IMG/VR virus record: IMGVR_UViG_3300000117_000252
Coordinates: 1 to 21,116 of that record
DNA length: 21,116 nt
Strand: one strand, 5' to 3'
DNA from: a virus
Shown here: in pieces, positions 14,097-21,113 of the stretch
Position numbering within the stretch: the stretch's first letter is position 1
Layout: each line of letters begins with the position of its first letter
Translations under genes and position numbers: made by a program
Notes under the pieces: generated by a model
What the model was told of the DNA's origin: nothing
What the model saw: the letters and a program-made list of their open reading frames with translations, nothing else
Database searches by the model: none

Positions 14097-17000
14097 GGCC
14101 TCGTTCCTTTATGAGCTTGTCCAGGGCTTCGCGATCAACTCCCGGCATCTCATAGAATGCCCTGTCAGCCTGACTGATCTTGAACCCCTTCGGGACAACT
14201 CCGAACTTGGGCTTGGATCTGTCCTTGTCGCTCCTAATATCCGAGATCATCTTTTTGAAATCAACCGGGTCGAAATAATACGGCGTCCCGTCAGATGTTT
14301 TGTATTTGTAAACCCCGCGACGTCCCGGCGGCCTCAGGTATTCAGCGCCGTATTCGTATTGATGGAAGCGCCCCTCCCTGGATGGCACGTCGGCTTCAGG
14401 CGCGTTTTTCCCGGCGATTTTATTCAGCATCACATCCAGTGATCCGTGGCCGACCTCTTGGTTCGAGGCCCCGACCCAACTCTCCCAGTGATAACGACCA
14501 ACCGACCCTTCGCCGGGGCGTCCTAGGCGCTCATACACTCCAGGCAGCACATCATTCAGGCCCCGCTCGATGGCCTCGTATCGGGCCAACCCCTTCGGTC
14601 CAGATAGCTCCGCCTGCAACCCAGATCCTGTTGCTGGCGCACCAGCCGCGTCTGAAAACCCGTCGTATATGTTCTCGCCATTATAGCGCCCGTCATCCCA
14701 TGCATTCCGAATTTGGATCCGATCCATGACCATCATGTCAGGACGGCCTGACACCAACAGCGTGAAACTGAGAACCTTATTGTCGATTCCCGGCTTCTCC
14801 ACCATCGAATAAAACTGTCGGCGGATTTCTGGACCACTCATTTCAGGGTTCGACATCATGTCGTGCAAGCGCGCGAGTTTAGATTCTCCAGACGCTGTCG
14901 GCTCGCTCATTTTCTTGAGAAAATGAGATCCAAAGCTGTTCAGGTTAGACGTGTTTGATCGGCCGGGCACACCCTCAGGAAACACTGTTTTGGCCCAGTT
15001 CAGATAGCTCTCAAGCACCGCGTCATCGAACTCGCCTCTATAGGCTGCGGCTATGTACGGCGCGACCCCCTCTCCCACGGCGTCCAGAAATGCTGCTTCC
15101 TGCGGGAACGCCGACTGCATCCGAGAAAGATAAGACCACAAGAACAATTCACCCGTCACATCTGGCGTAACATTCCCCGCCCGGTACTCGTCACCGAATT
15201 TACGGCTGATCTCCAGGCCCTCGTTTGCCATCTGCTGCTGGGCCGGGGTCAGGGACGCGATCTCGTCCTCCAATGCCTTCGGGTTCTGGAGCTTCTTGAT
15301 CAGATTGAATGGCGGCGCAACCGCATCATCAATTGGAACCTTCTTGGCATCATGCGTTCCGTTCATGCGGCGCTCAAAAATCTTCCAAGCATCCTCGCTA
15401 TAAACCGCGTCGGCGTGATCCATTTCAAGCACCGACAGGCCCTCGGTCTGCCGCTCTGCATTGGCCTGGGTCATGTCCTTAACCAGAAGAGGCTTCTGCG
15501 GAGTGTTAAACGCAATACTGTCTACAGGCACGCGCAGGTGCGGCAGCAGGCCGCCTCGCCGATATTCCGCAAGTTGCTCGTTTGTCATGCCACGCAACTG
15601 GCTGACCTCTCCAGGAATTTTATCTGTCTGATCCGCGATGCCCCGTCCGACAGATCGAGTCGAAGTCTTAGCCCCCTTTGATCGCTTTGGTTTTGGCGTG
15701 CGCGCGATGTCGTCGACGATCGACGGGTTCAGCACGTCGTCGACCAATTTCGCCCCAGACCGCAGTGCGCGCTTCGCACCCTTGGCAACGATACCGGGCG
15801 CGCCCACGGCGGTCATCGCCACCCCGAGGCTGTTGATGTAGTCAGGGTTGGCCAGCCAGTCGTCGCCCATCGCCACGCCGCCAGCGAACGGCGCTATATC
15901 AACCATGCCCAGGTCCATGGGCAGTTCGGATCCAGGGCCGCCAGCAATGGTCTGTGCCGCGTTCCCGGGGAGGCCGGACAGGGCGGACGTCAGCGCTTCT
16001 CGTGCAGTGGCTGGCGCGGCCCTCGCCGTCGGCATAGGCGCGGCACGGACGGACAGATAATTCGGATCGGACGGGGACGGCATGACGGACGCGCGCACGG
16101 CGGCGTCGATGTCGATTGGTAGCTGGGGTGATTTTATATACGACGCGGTTTTTGGCGTGGCGGGCGTCTGCGGCAAATATCTCACGACTGAAGGATCGTC
16201 TGGCCTGCGATACCCGATAGCCTCGCCGCTCTCACCCAGGAACGGCTCCGAAAATTCCTCTGGCATTGGCAGATAGTCTGGCACCCTTCCGCCCTCCGCC
16301 AATCCCCGTCGTGGGGGCTGGTCGCCTTCATCGCCAAGCATCACGCGCGCCGCCGCCAGGGCAGCAGCGGGCGCAATCACCATCCCGCCCAGCATCGGCA
16401 AGTTGACCTTCGACGCCCAACGCGGCATCAGGCCTACCTTCTGATCGGCGAACACCGTGTCCGCGCCGCTGGCCGTCCGGTTGGCTTCGCCATGGGGCCC
16501 GTAATTCACCCAGGAATTTTGGCCCCTGGTCTCCGACGCCATCGCCCCGCGCGCCTCGTCGCTATACATCCCCGCATGCTCCAGGAACGCGCGCTCTTCC
16601 CCAGGCGCTCGAAAAAACGGGTTCCCCGGGGCGAAGTGACCGAACACGTCATGGACCACGCGAAACGCATCGTTTGCCACGGCGTCGCTCTTGTCTCCCA
16701 CGCGGCCCACGCGCTTCAGCAGGGGGTTCCCCAGGGTGTCGAACGCCTCGTCGGACCCATGCCCCAATTCTGTCGGGAACACCCACAGTCGCCCGTTCTC
16801 TACGATGTCCTTGTAGCCCAGCGACGGCGATGCCGCATACGGGTCGGCCATGTCGCTAGTCATGAATTTAACATCCAGCCCTGAATCCTGCAGCGCCCGG
16901 TACTGTTGGATCGTCTCCTCGACCATGGCGTCGTAGGCCCTCTTGACGCGCGGGTCGTCTGGCTTGTGCTGCATGATGTCGAACGCGCGGGCGATCCTCT

Positions 17001-17727
17001 CGGCCTCCCTCTTGTCGAATTTCGGGTACTCCGGGATCTCCTTTCCCGGCGCGCCAAAATTCAACTGCATGTATTTGCTCTTCGCGTCCTGAAGTTGCTT
17101 GATGGGCCGCGCCTCGACAGGGCCCACTCCCGGGATCTTCACCGCTGCGGGCTTCCCTGGGACGGGGACATATTCGCCTGCCTCCGCAGGAACCAGCCCT
17201 GCGGGCGACCCTACATCATACGACGGGTTCGTCAGCCCCTTCACCGCTCGGATCGTCCCGCCTATACTCGGCAGTACCGCGCCGATAACGGGCGCGGCGG
17301 ACAGGTACTCGTAGCCACCCATGATGGCGTCCGACGTCGCCTTGCCGTAATCACCGGCCTCTATCGACCGGCCCATGTCCTGGAAATTCTTGCGGCCTTC
17401 GCGGATTGCAATCGCATCGCCAGACCCCGGCAGGAACGACAGCGGAATCTCCGCGAGCGCGTTTGGGTCGACTTTTGTTCGGTATGGTGTGATTTCCTCG
17501 CCACCACGCGGGATCAGCGGGGCCGACACGCGACCGGCGGGGTCGATTGGTGTCTGGGATGCCTTCCTATACGACGCGATTTTTGGCACGGGCGGTGTCT
17601 GCGGCAAATACTGCACAGTGGAAATATCCGCCGGGTCGCGGTAGCCTATAACGCTCCCGTCGACGCCGAGGAACGGTTCGGTGTACTCCTCTGGCATTGG
17701 CTGATAGTCTGGACGGCTGCGGCCCAT
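14083..17727 (-). CDS. 1214-residue two-module protein (candidate internal/ejected virion protein)
   Basis: The start ATG 17727 has GAGG six bases in front. Residues 7-62 and 484-539 are the same 56-residue head (37 identical positions, no gap), so the protein is two modules joined. Module 1: head; a Gly/Ala-rich hydrophobic region (95-165, LSFLPGSGDAIAIREG, AAPVIGAVLPSIGG); a linker; then a domain at 217-440 with ARAFDIMQHKPDDPRVKRAY, VVHDVFGHFAPGNP, EERAFLEHAGMYSDEARGAM, ETRGQNSWVNYGPHGE and ADQKVGLMPRW. Hydrophobic 443-463 (LPMLGGMVIAPAAALAAARV) closes it. Module 2: head; an analogous hydrophobic region (600-655); linker; then a helical C-terminal domain (715-1214) with FTLLVSGRPDMMVMDRIQIR and GSVGRYHWESWVGASNQEVG. 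The domain at 217-440 recurs in large phage proteins (polyvalent-type or internal virion proteins). Coding between TerL and portal suggests packaging or an ejected cargo role; both are inference. Confidence 0.6.
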   Translation of the reverse strand: MGRSRPDYQPMPEEYTEPFLGVDGSVIGYRDPADISTVQYLPQTPPVPKIASYRKASQTPIDPAGRVSAPLIPRGGEEITPYRTKVDPNALAEIPLSFLPGSGDAIAIREGRKNFQDMGRSIEAGDYGKATSDAIMGGYEYLSAAPVIGAVLPSIGGTIRAVKGLTNPSYDVGSPAGLVPAEAGEYVPVPGKPAAVKIPGVGPVEARPIKQLQDAKSKYMQLNFGAPGKEIPEYPKFDKREAERIARAFDIMQHKPDDPRVKRAYDAMVEETIQQYRALQDSGLDVKFMTSDMADPYAASPSLGYKDIVENGRLWVFPTELGHGSDEAFDTLGNPLLKRVGRVGDKSDAVANDAFRVVHDVFGHFAPGNPFFRAPGEERAFLEHAGMYSDEARGAMASETRGQNSWVNYGPHGEANRTASGADTVFADQKVGLMPRWASKVNLPMLGGMVIAPAAALAAARVMLGDEGDQPPRRGLAEGGRVPDYLPMPEEFSEPFLGESGEAIGYRRPDDPSVVRYLPQTPATPKTASYIKSPQLPIDIDAAVRASVMPSPSDPNYLSVRAAPMPTARAAPATAREALTSALSGLPGNAAQTIAGGPGSELPMDLGMVDIAPFAGGVAMGDDWLANPDYINSLGVAMTAVGAPGIVAKGAKRALRSGAKLVDDVLNPSIVDDIARTPKPKRSKGAKTSTRSVGRGIADQTDKIPGEVSQLRGMTNEQLAEYRRGGLLPHLRVPVDSIAFNTPQKPLLVKDMTQANAERQTEGLSVLEMDHADAVYSEDAWKIFERRMNGTHDAKKVPIDDAVAPPFNLIKKLQNPKALEDEIASLTPAQQQMANEGLEISRKFGDEYRAGNVTPDVTGELFLWSYLSRMQSAFPQEAAFLDAVGEGVAPYIAAAYRGEFDDAVLESYLNWAKTVFPEGVPGRSNTSNLNSFGSHFLKKMSEPTASGESKLARLHDMMSNPEMSGPEIRRQFYSMVEKPGIDNKVLSFTLLVSGRPDMMVMDRIQIRNAWDDGRYNGENIYDGFSDAAGAPATGSGLQAELSGPKGLARYEAIERGLNDVLPGVYERLGRPGEGSVGRYHWESWVGASNQEVGHGSLDVMLNKIAGKNAPEADVPSREGRFHQYEYGAEYLRPPGRRGVYKYKTSDGTPYYFDPVDFKKMISDIRSDKDRSKPKFGVVPKGFKISQADRAFYEMPGVDREALDKLIKERGRARP
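16111..16278 (-). repeat. Second copy of duplicated 56-residue head in the 1214-residue gene
   Basis: Encodes residues 484-539 (DYLPMPEEFSEPFLGESGEA onward). It matches residues 7-62, coded at 17542-17709, without gaps at the protein level (37 of 56 identical by my count), and the DNA is also clearly similar (for example cctctggcattggc and gtctgcggcaaata are shared by both copies). Confidence 0.85.
17542..17709 (-). repeat. First copy of duplicated 56-residue head in the 1214-residue gene
   Basis: Encodes residues 7-62 (DYQPMPEEYTEPFLGVDGSV onward), paired with the copy at 16111-16278. The offset between copies is exactly 477 residues. Confidence 0.85.
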
Positions 17728-17805
17728 GCGTCGCCTCGCGTTCTAGCCCAGCGTCGCCTCCAGCACTAGATCGTGATCAGAAGATGCCTTGAGTTGGTCC
17801 GCGCG
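17728..17805 (-). other. 78-base intergenic gap between TerL and the 1214-residue gene
   Basis: It holds a perfect direct repeat of the 10 bases gcgtcgcctc (17728-17737 and 17751-17760), that is GAGGCGACGC twice on the coding strand, 23 bases apart. The copy nearest the start supplies the ribosome binding site. No terminator hairpin with T-run and no clear promoter is seen. Confidence 0.4.
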
Positions 17806-20460
17806 TCAAGCCGCAGTACGCCGCCGCCTCAATGCCGGGTCGTGGTCGTCCTTCATCGGATCCTTCTTGCCCTCGTCGACGATCAGCCACCCGTCGAGGG
17901 CCATCTGGTGCAGCGCCTGCGTGAACGCGTCGACATAATCGTCGTGCGCGATCGACCCCTCGAATTTGAAACTGCACAATTGCGACACCAGATCGTCGGC
18001 CCAATCCACGACGTGGCCTTTCCGGGTCTCGCTCTCCGGGATCCACACCTTGCCGTTCTCGGCATAGATCGCCATGGCATTCGCCCGGGACGTCTTGCCC
18101 CGCCTGCCCGGCTGATAGCCCTTTACCGGCAACCCCGCGAGGTTCAATTCCTGCTTCACCGCCATGCCGGAGCCCTTGTCCTCGACGAGGACCATGTCCG
18201 CGCGCCGCCCACCGGGCTGAAACGCCTGGGGCCCGTACATCGGGTTCCGCAGATCGTGGATCTCCATGTCCGGCTTCACGGTCGGGCCGTCCTGGCCGAA
18301 CGGATCCTTCAGTTCCCACGACGCCCCGTACTGCATGTTGTATTCCGTCCGCATCCGCTTCCGCAGCGTGGGGTAGGCCATGTGTTCAGACCACGCGTCG
18401 ATGACCATGGCGTTGTAGACCGGCGTGTCCTTCCGGTTATCAATCCAGATCCCGATCGTGACAGCGGCGGTCGGGTCGTTCTTCGTCTCATCGGTGAATG
18501 CCGTATCGTAGGACTGGACGATGAACTCGAAATACGGGAACGGCTTGCCCGCTGGCCACAGCTTGAACCAGTTGCGGTCGAATATGCCGTCCTCGGCGTC
18601 CTTCGGCTCCTGCATGTACAGACCAGCCCAGGCGCGCTTGCCGGAGTTCCGCTTGATACGGTCGAGAGCCTCCAGCGGGTACGCCTCCGGCCACAGCGCC
18701 TCGTCCGGCTTCTTGCCGAGGTATTTCGCCGCCTCTGCGTTCAGGATCGCAGGCATACACAGGACGAACCACTGGTCGCCGCCGTTCTTCTCCTCGTTCA
18801 ACAGGAACGCCGACAGGTCGTCCTCGTGCATGCGGTGATTGATCAGCACGATCTTGCCGCCCGGCTGCAGCCGGTTGTAGACCGTGCCCTGGTACCACTG
18901 CTGGACCTTGCGGCGCTGGGTCGGAGACTCGGCATCCTCCATGGATCCGAACGGGTCATCGATCATGAAAATGTCGGCACCGCGACCGATCGGCCTGCCA
19001 CCCACACCCGTCGCGAAGTAGGTGCCACCCTGATCGGTCTTCCACAGGTTCTTCGCCGTCGTGTCCTCGGCCAGGGTGATCTCCGGGAAGATCTCCTGGT
19101 ACTCTGGGCTCCAGATGATGTTTCGCACCTCGCCGCCGAAATCCTGGGCGAGCGGCATCGTGGCCGAGGCGGAGATGAAATGCAGGGTGGGATCGATGCC
19201 GAGGGCGAAGGCCGGGAACCGGCGTGAGGCGAGTTCGGAATTGTGCGTCGGGATCAGAGATCGGCCAACGAGATACATCCCGTCCTCGGCGTCCACTTGG
19301 ATGCAGTTTCCCATGTGCGGCTCGACGCGGCGAATGTCCGTGATGGCGATCCGGCGACGGTCAGCGAACCTCGTCACCTGTCGCCGGGGTATTTTCGTGT
19401 GCAGCGGGCGGTCCGGCTGGAACCCGACAGTCCAGACGTTTTCCCTTCCCTGAACACCGCCTGACGACAGCGCGGGCGGCTGCATGGTGACGTAGGGCCT
19501 GAAGCCCAAACCGGCACAGAGGTCGTACACACCGTCTCGCAGCGCCTCAGACGTCGTGACGAGGCGACAGCGCCCCGTGGAGGCCTCTACATGGCCGTCA
19601 GTGTCCATCAGTCCCGCGAGCAGGTCCATGCGCTGCTCATCGGACCCCCGCAGGTAGATCTCGGGGATGGCTTTCTCGTAGTAGATGCCGAGAGCCCGCA
19701 GATCTTTGCCGAGACCCTGGCGCGCAAAACTGGTGGTCACCACCCCTGTGTCCGCATGCGTCCACTCTGCCGAAACCGTATACTCCAGCGCCTCAAATTC
19801 TCTTTGCAGAATGTCCGCGTCTTCGCGAGAATTATTCAGCACAGGCTTGCCGCACGACCCATCGCCCAGCCATGCGCCGAGAACGTACGGTTCGACAAAA
19901 TACTCCAGACGTTCATTCTGGATCGGCGCGACAGGCGGGAGCTTGAACCTAGAATTACGCCCCTGCCAGACGCGGCCCTCCATCGCGTGCGTTTCCAGCA
20001 CCTGCTCCTGGTTCGGTCGACGGCCTGTATTGATCACACGCCACTCGTGGTTCTCGTGCGTGCGAATCACTTCACCGTTCGAAAACTCTATCTCGATGTC
20101 CTGCGGGGCTGGGTCAGTAACCGCCAATACCCTTATTGGAGTCCCACTTGGGTGAAACACATAATCACCGGGATGTAGATCCCCGTGATTTTTCCAGCCA
20201 CTTGTGGTCAAGATCGGCGTTTCGACGGCACACTGTTTGCCGTGCCGCGGGCAAGTCAGGATCATCAATCGATCGATCTTGCCCTGGATCACGGACTCCA
20301 GCGTCCGAGCTATCGCCCGATGGTGGATCGCGGTTTTATAGCGAGGAAATGTATACTCAGTGAACGGTATCAGTTTCCGAGACGCCCGGCGGCGTAGATC
20401 CTCCCGGAGTATCGCCTCGGACAGACTGCCCAGGCTCCCCGACCCCTGCTCGCTTGACAT
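17806..20460 (-). CDS. terL: Terminase large subunit (TerL) containing an in-frame class 3 intein
   Basis: The 884-residue precursor would splice to a 552-residue terminase. Extein N-part, residues 1-75: FTEYTFPRYKTAIHHRAIAR and LMILTCPRHGK, ending inside Walker A. The C-part from residue 408 (SELASRRFPAFALG) completes Walker A as RHGKSELAS. Walker B is ADIFMIDDPFGS (495-506); VLINHRMHEDDLS (538-550) is the coupling motif region. The RNase H-like nuclease has acidic residues in QSYDTAFTDE (Asp652), MVLVEDKGSG (Glu760, Asp761) and HDDYVDAFTQAL (Asp841, Asp844). TerL cuts concatemeric DNA and pumps it through the portal, working with TerS. The start at ATG 20460 lies inside the TerS frame (104-base overlap) with AGGGAG ten bases in front; no later start leaves enough N-terminal sequence. 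The tail ends in a basic RRRRTAA. Without splicing the ATPase would be inactive, so the intein should be functional. Confidence 0.93.
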   Translation of the reverse strand: MSSEQGSGSLGSLSEAILREDLRRRASRKLIPFTEYTFPRYKTAIHHRAIARTLESVIQGKIDRLMILTCPRHGKQCAVETPILTTSGWKNHGDLHPGDYVFHPSGTPIRVLAVTDPAPQDIEIEFSNGEVIRTHENHEWRVINTGRRPNQEQVLETHAMEGRVWQGRNSRFKLPPVAPIQNERLEYFVEPYVLGAWLGDGSCGKPVLNNSREDADILQREFEALEYTVSAEWTHADTGVVTTSFARQGLGKDLRALGIYYEKAIPEIYLRGSDEQRMDLLAGLMDTDGHVEASTGRCRLVTTSEALRDGVYDLCAGLGFRPYVTMQPPALSSGGVQGRENVWTVGFQPDRPLHTKIPRRQVTRFADRRRIAITDIRRVEPHMGNCIQVDAEDGMYLVGRSLIPTHNSELASRRFPAFALGIDPTLHFISASATMPLAQDFGGEVRNIIWSPEYQEIFPEITLAEDTTAKNLWKTDQGGTYFATGVGGRPIGRGADIFMIDDPFGSMEDAESPTQRRKVQQWYQGTVYNRLQPGGKIVLINHRMHEDDLSAFLLNEEKNGGDQWFVLCMPAILNAEAAKYLGKKPDEALWPEAYPLEALDRIKRNSGKRAWAGLYMQEPKDAEDGIFDRNWFKLWPAGKPFPYFEFIVQSYDTAFTDETKNDPTAAVTIGIWIDNRKDTPVYNAMVIDAWSEHMAYPTLRKRMRTEYNMQYGASWELKDPFGQDGPTVKPDMEIHDLRNPMYGPQAFQPGGRRADMVLVEDKGSGMAVKQELNLAGLPVKGYQPGRRGKTSRANAMAIYAENGKVWIPESETRKGHVVDWADDLVSQLCSFKFEGSIAHDDYVDAFTQALHQMALDGWLIVDEGKKDPMKDDHDPALRRRRTAA
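19240..20235 (-). mobile_element. Class 3-type intein with LAGLIDADG homing endonuclease, inserted in TerL Walker A
   Basis: A 332-residue intein, residues Gln76 to Asn407. Block A is QCAVETPILTTSG; aligned to the usual numbering (x1-L2-S3-Y4-E5-T6-x7-I8-L9-T10 in Npu DnaE), Gln is position 1. Block B is THENHEW (His138, Trp140). Two homing endonuclease motifs, VLGAWLGDG (193-201) and LLAGLMDTDG (280-289), keep the acidic residues Asp200 and Asp288. Block F is NCIQVDAEDGMYLV, with Cys386 where class 1 inteins have Asp. Block G is PTHN (Thr405, His406, Asn407), followed by Ser408. Trp140, Cys386 and Thr405 form the Trp-Cys-Thr triplet of class 3 inteins, which lack an N-terminal Cys or Ser nucleophile. 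If Cys77 were taken as position 1, an extra Gln would remain in the P-loop. Confidence 0.9.
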
Positions 20461-20764
20461 AATCGACCAACTCCCTCAGATCCGCGTCCGACAGATCCTG
20501 TAGCGGCGTCCGCGTCACGTTGCGGTTTTCGATCTCTTTCGGGATGTACTTGGATATCGCGCCCAGCGTCGAGAGAGGCTTGTTCTCCAGTTCGTTCGCA
20601 AGCAACGCGGCAAGCGGGCGACCTCGTTCGGCCACAATGCCAAACGCGCGCTGGACTTCACGACGCACAAAATCAGCGACGCTCTCGCCGTCCGTGGGGG
20701 TTCCTGGAGCGACCTTTTCTGACGCCGCTACGGCACCCGGTACGATCTTTTTTCGTCTACCCAT
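20357..20764 (-). CDS. Probable terminase small subunit (TerS)
   Basis: A 135-residue protein starting MGRRKKIVPGAVAASEK; a longer form from 20821 would add 19 residues and cannot be excluded, since neither start has a clear ribosome binding site. Residues 28-85 are helical (SVADFVRREVQRAFGIVAER, GRPLAALLANELENKPLSTL, GAISKYIPKEIENRN), followed by LSDADLRELVDYVKRAG (91-107), a short helix common at the C-terminal side of phage TerS-like proteins, and a Gly/Pro/Ser-rich tail. The gene lies directly upstream of TerL and overlaps it by 104 bases in another frame, the usual TerS position. The sequence has no textbook helix-turn-helix, so the call rests mainly on position, size and the basic N-terminus. 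TerS would recognise the packaging start site and stimulate TerL. Confidence 0.6.
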   Translation of the reverse strand: MGRRKKIVPGAVAASEKVAPGTPTDGESVADFVRREVQRAFGIVAERGRPLAALLANELENKPLSTLGAISKYIPKEIENRNVTRTPLQDLSDADLRELVDYVKRAGVGEPGQSVRGDTPGGSTPPGVSETDTVH

Positions 20765-20898
20765 GACGCGAAGATGCGGGGGGTGCCGTAAAAAATCAAT
20801 TGATTTCTGTTGTGGCCTCATTCATGTACGAGGGGCTGGTGGTTGCCCCCCCAGCACATTGAGAGCCGTTCGGGACGTCAAGTTTCGGGCGGCTCTCT
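20765..20898. other. Longest non-coding stretch (about 134 bases), with an inverted repeat
   Basis: Between the regulator stop and the preferred TerS start. It contains the perfect 8-base inverted repeat gagagccg (20861-20868) / cggctctc (20890-20897) around a 21-base loop, a run of seven C near 20847-20853, and a possible TTGACG (minus strand) in the loop. There is no matching -10 box at 17 bases and no T-run for a terminator. It may hold a regulatory element for the operon; part of it is coding if TerS starts at 20821. Confidence 0.3.
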
Positions 20899-21057
20899 TC
20901 ACTCCACCCCCGTCTCCTCCCGCAGAAGCTGCCGAACGAGATCGCTCGTGGTCATGCCCTTGGCCACCGCGTGTTTGTCGGCTGCCAGTTTGAGATGCTC
21001 ATCGATACGAAGTTTCAATATCGACGTCATCGGGATTGGTTGCTGTTCATCGCTCAT
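20899..21057 (-). CDS. Ribbon-helix-helix (CopG/Arc-type) DNA-binding protein
   Basis: A 52-residue protein from ATG 21057 (MSDEQQPIPMTSILKLRIDE). Residues 11-19 (TSILKLRID) form the expected beta strand whose alternate side chains contact DNA; residues 20-34 (EHLKLAADKHAVAKG) are helix A; MTTSDLVRQLLREET (35-49) is helix B after a Gly turn. This is the complete minimal ribbon-helix-helix fold, which works as a dimer on palindromic operators. A longer reading from a GTG at 21093 would add 12 non-conserved residues and is not preferred. A likely operator, with nested inverted repeats, lies just upstream (21069-21113), consistent with self-repression. It may control the packaging operon, or be the last gene of another unit cut by the window edge. 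Confidence 0.75.
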   Translation of the reverse strand: MSDEQQPIPMTSILKLRIDEHLKLAADKHAVAKGMTTSDLVRQLLREETGVE

Positions 21058-21068
21058 AGTGAACTGTT

Positions 21069-21113
21069 GCCACGCCGGAGGGCGGGTGTCCACAATTTTG
21101 TTGACGGCGTGGC
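21069..21113. promoter_or_regulatory. Nested inverted repeats upstream of the ribbon-helix-helix gene (candidate operator)
   Basis: The outer pair is gccacgccg (21069-21077) and cggcgtggc (21105-21113), a perfect 9-base match. Inside is the near-palindrome gtccacaattttgttgac (21088-21105) with seven of eight pairs. Both lie within 60 bases before the start of a small DNA-binding protein. An operator role is inferred; the window ends three bases further on. Confidence 0.4.

Noticed and set aside
17773-19227. Long plus-strand open frame (484 codons) opposite TerL
   Set aside because: Arg/Leu/His/Val-rich composition typical of an antisense frame in GC-rich DNA; lies wholly opposite a confident terminase gene and shows no domain pattern.
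20230-20232. Cys77 of the TerL precursor as the first intein residue
   Set aside because: It leaves an extra Gln in Walker A and shifts block A by one position; the Trp-Cys-Thr signature fits an intein that does not need an N-terminal Cys.
20830-20880. Possible sigma-70 promoter (TTGACG on the minus strand)
   Set aside because: The hexamer 17 bases downstream is tgtgct, a poor match to TATAAT.
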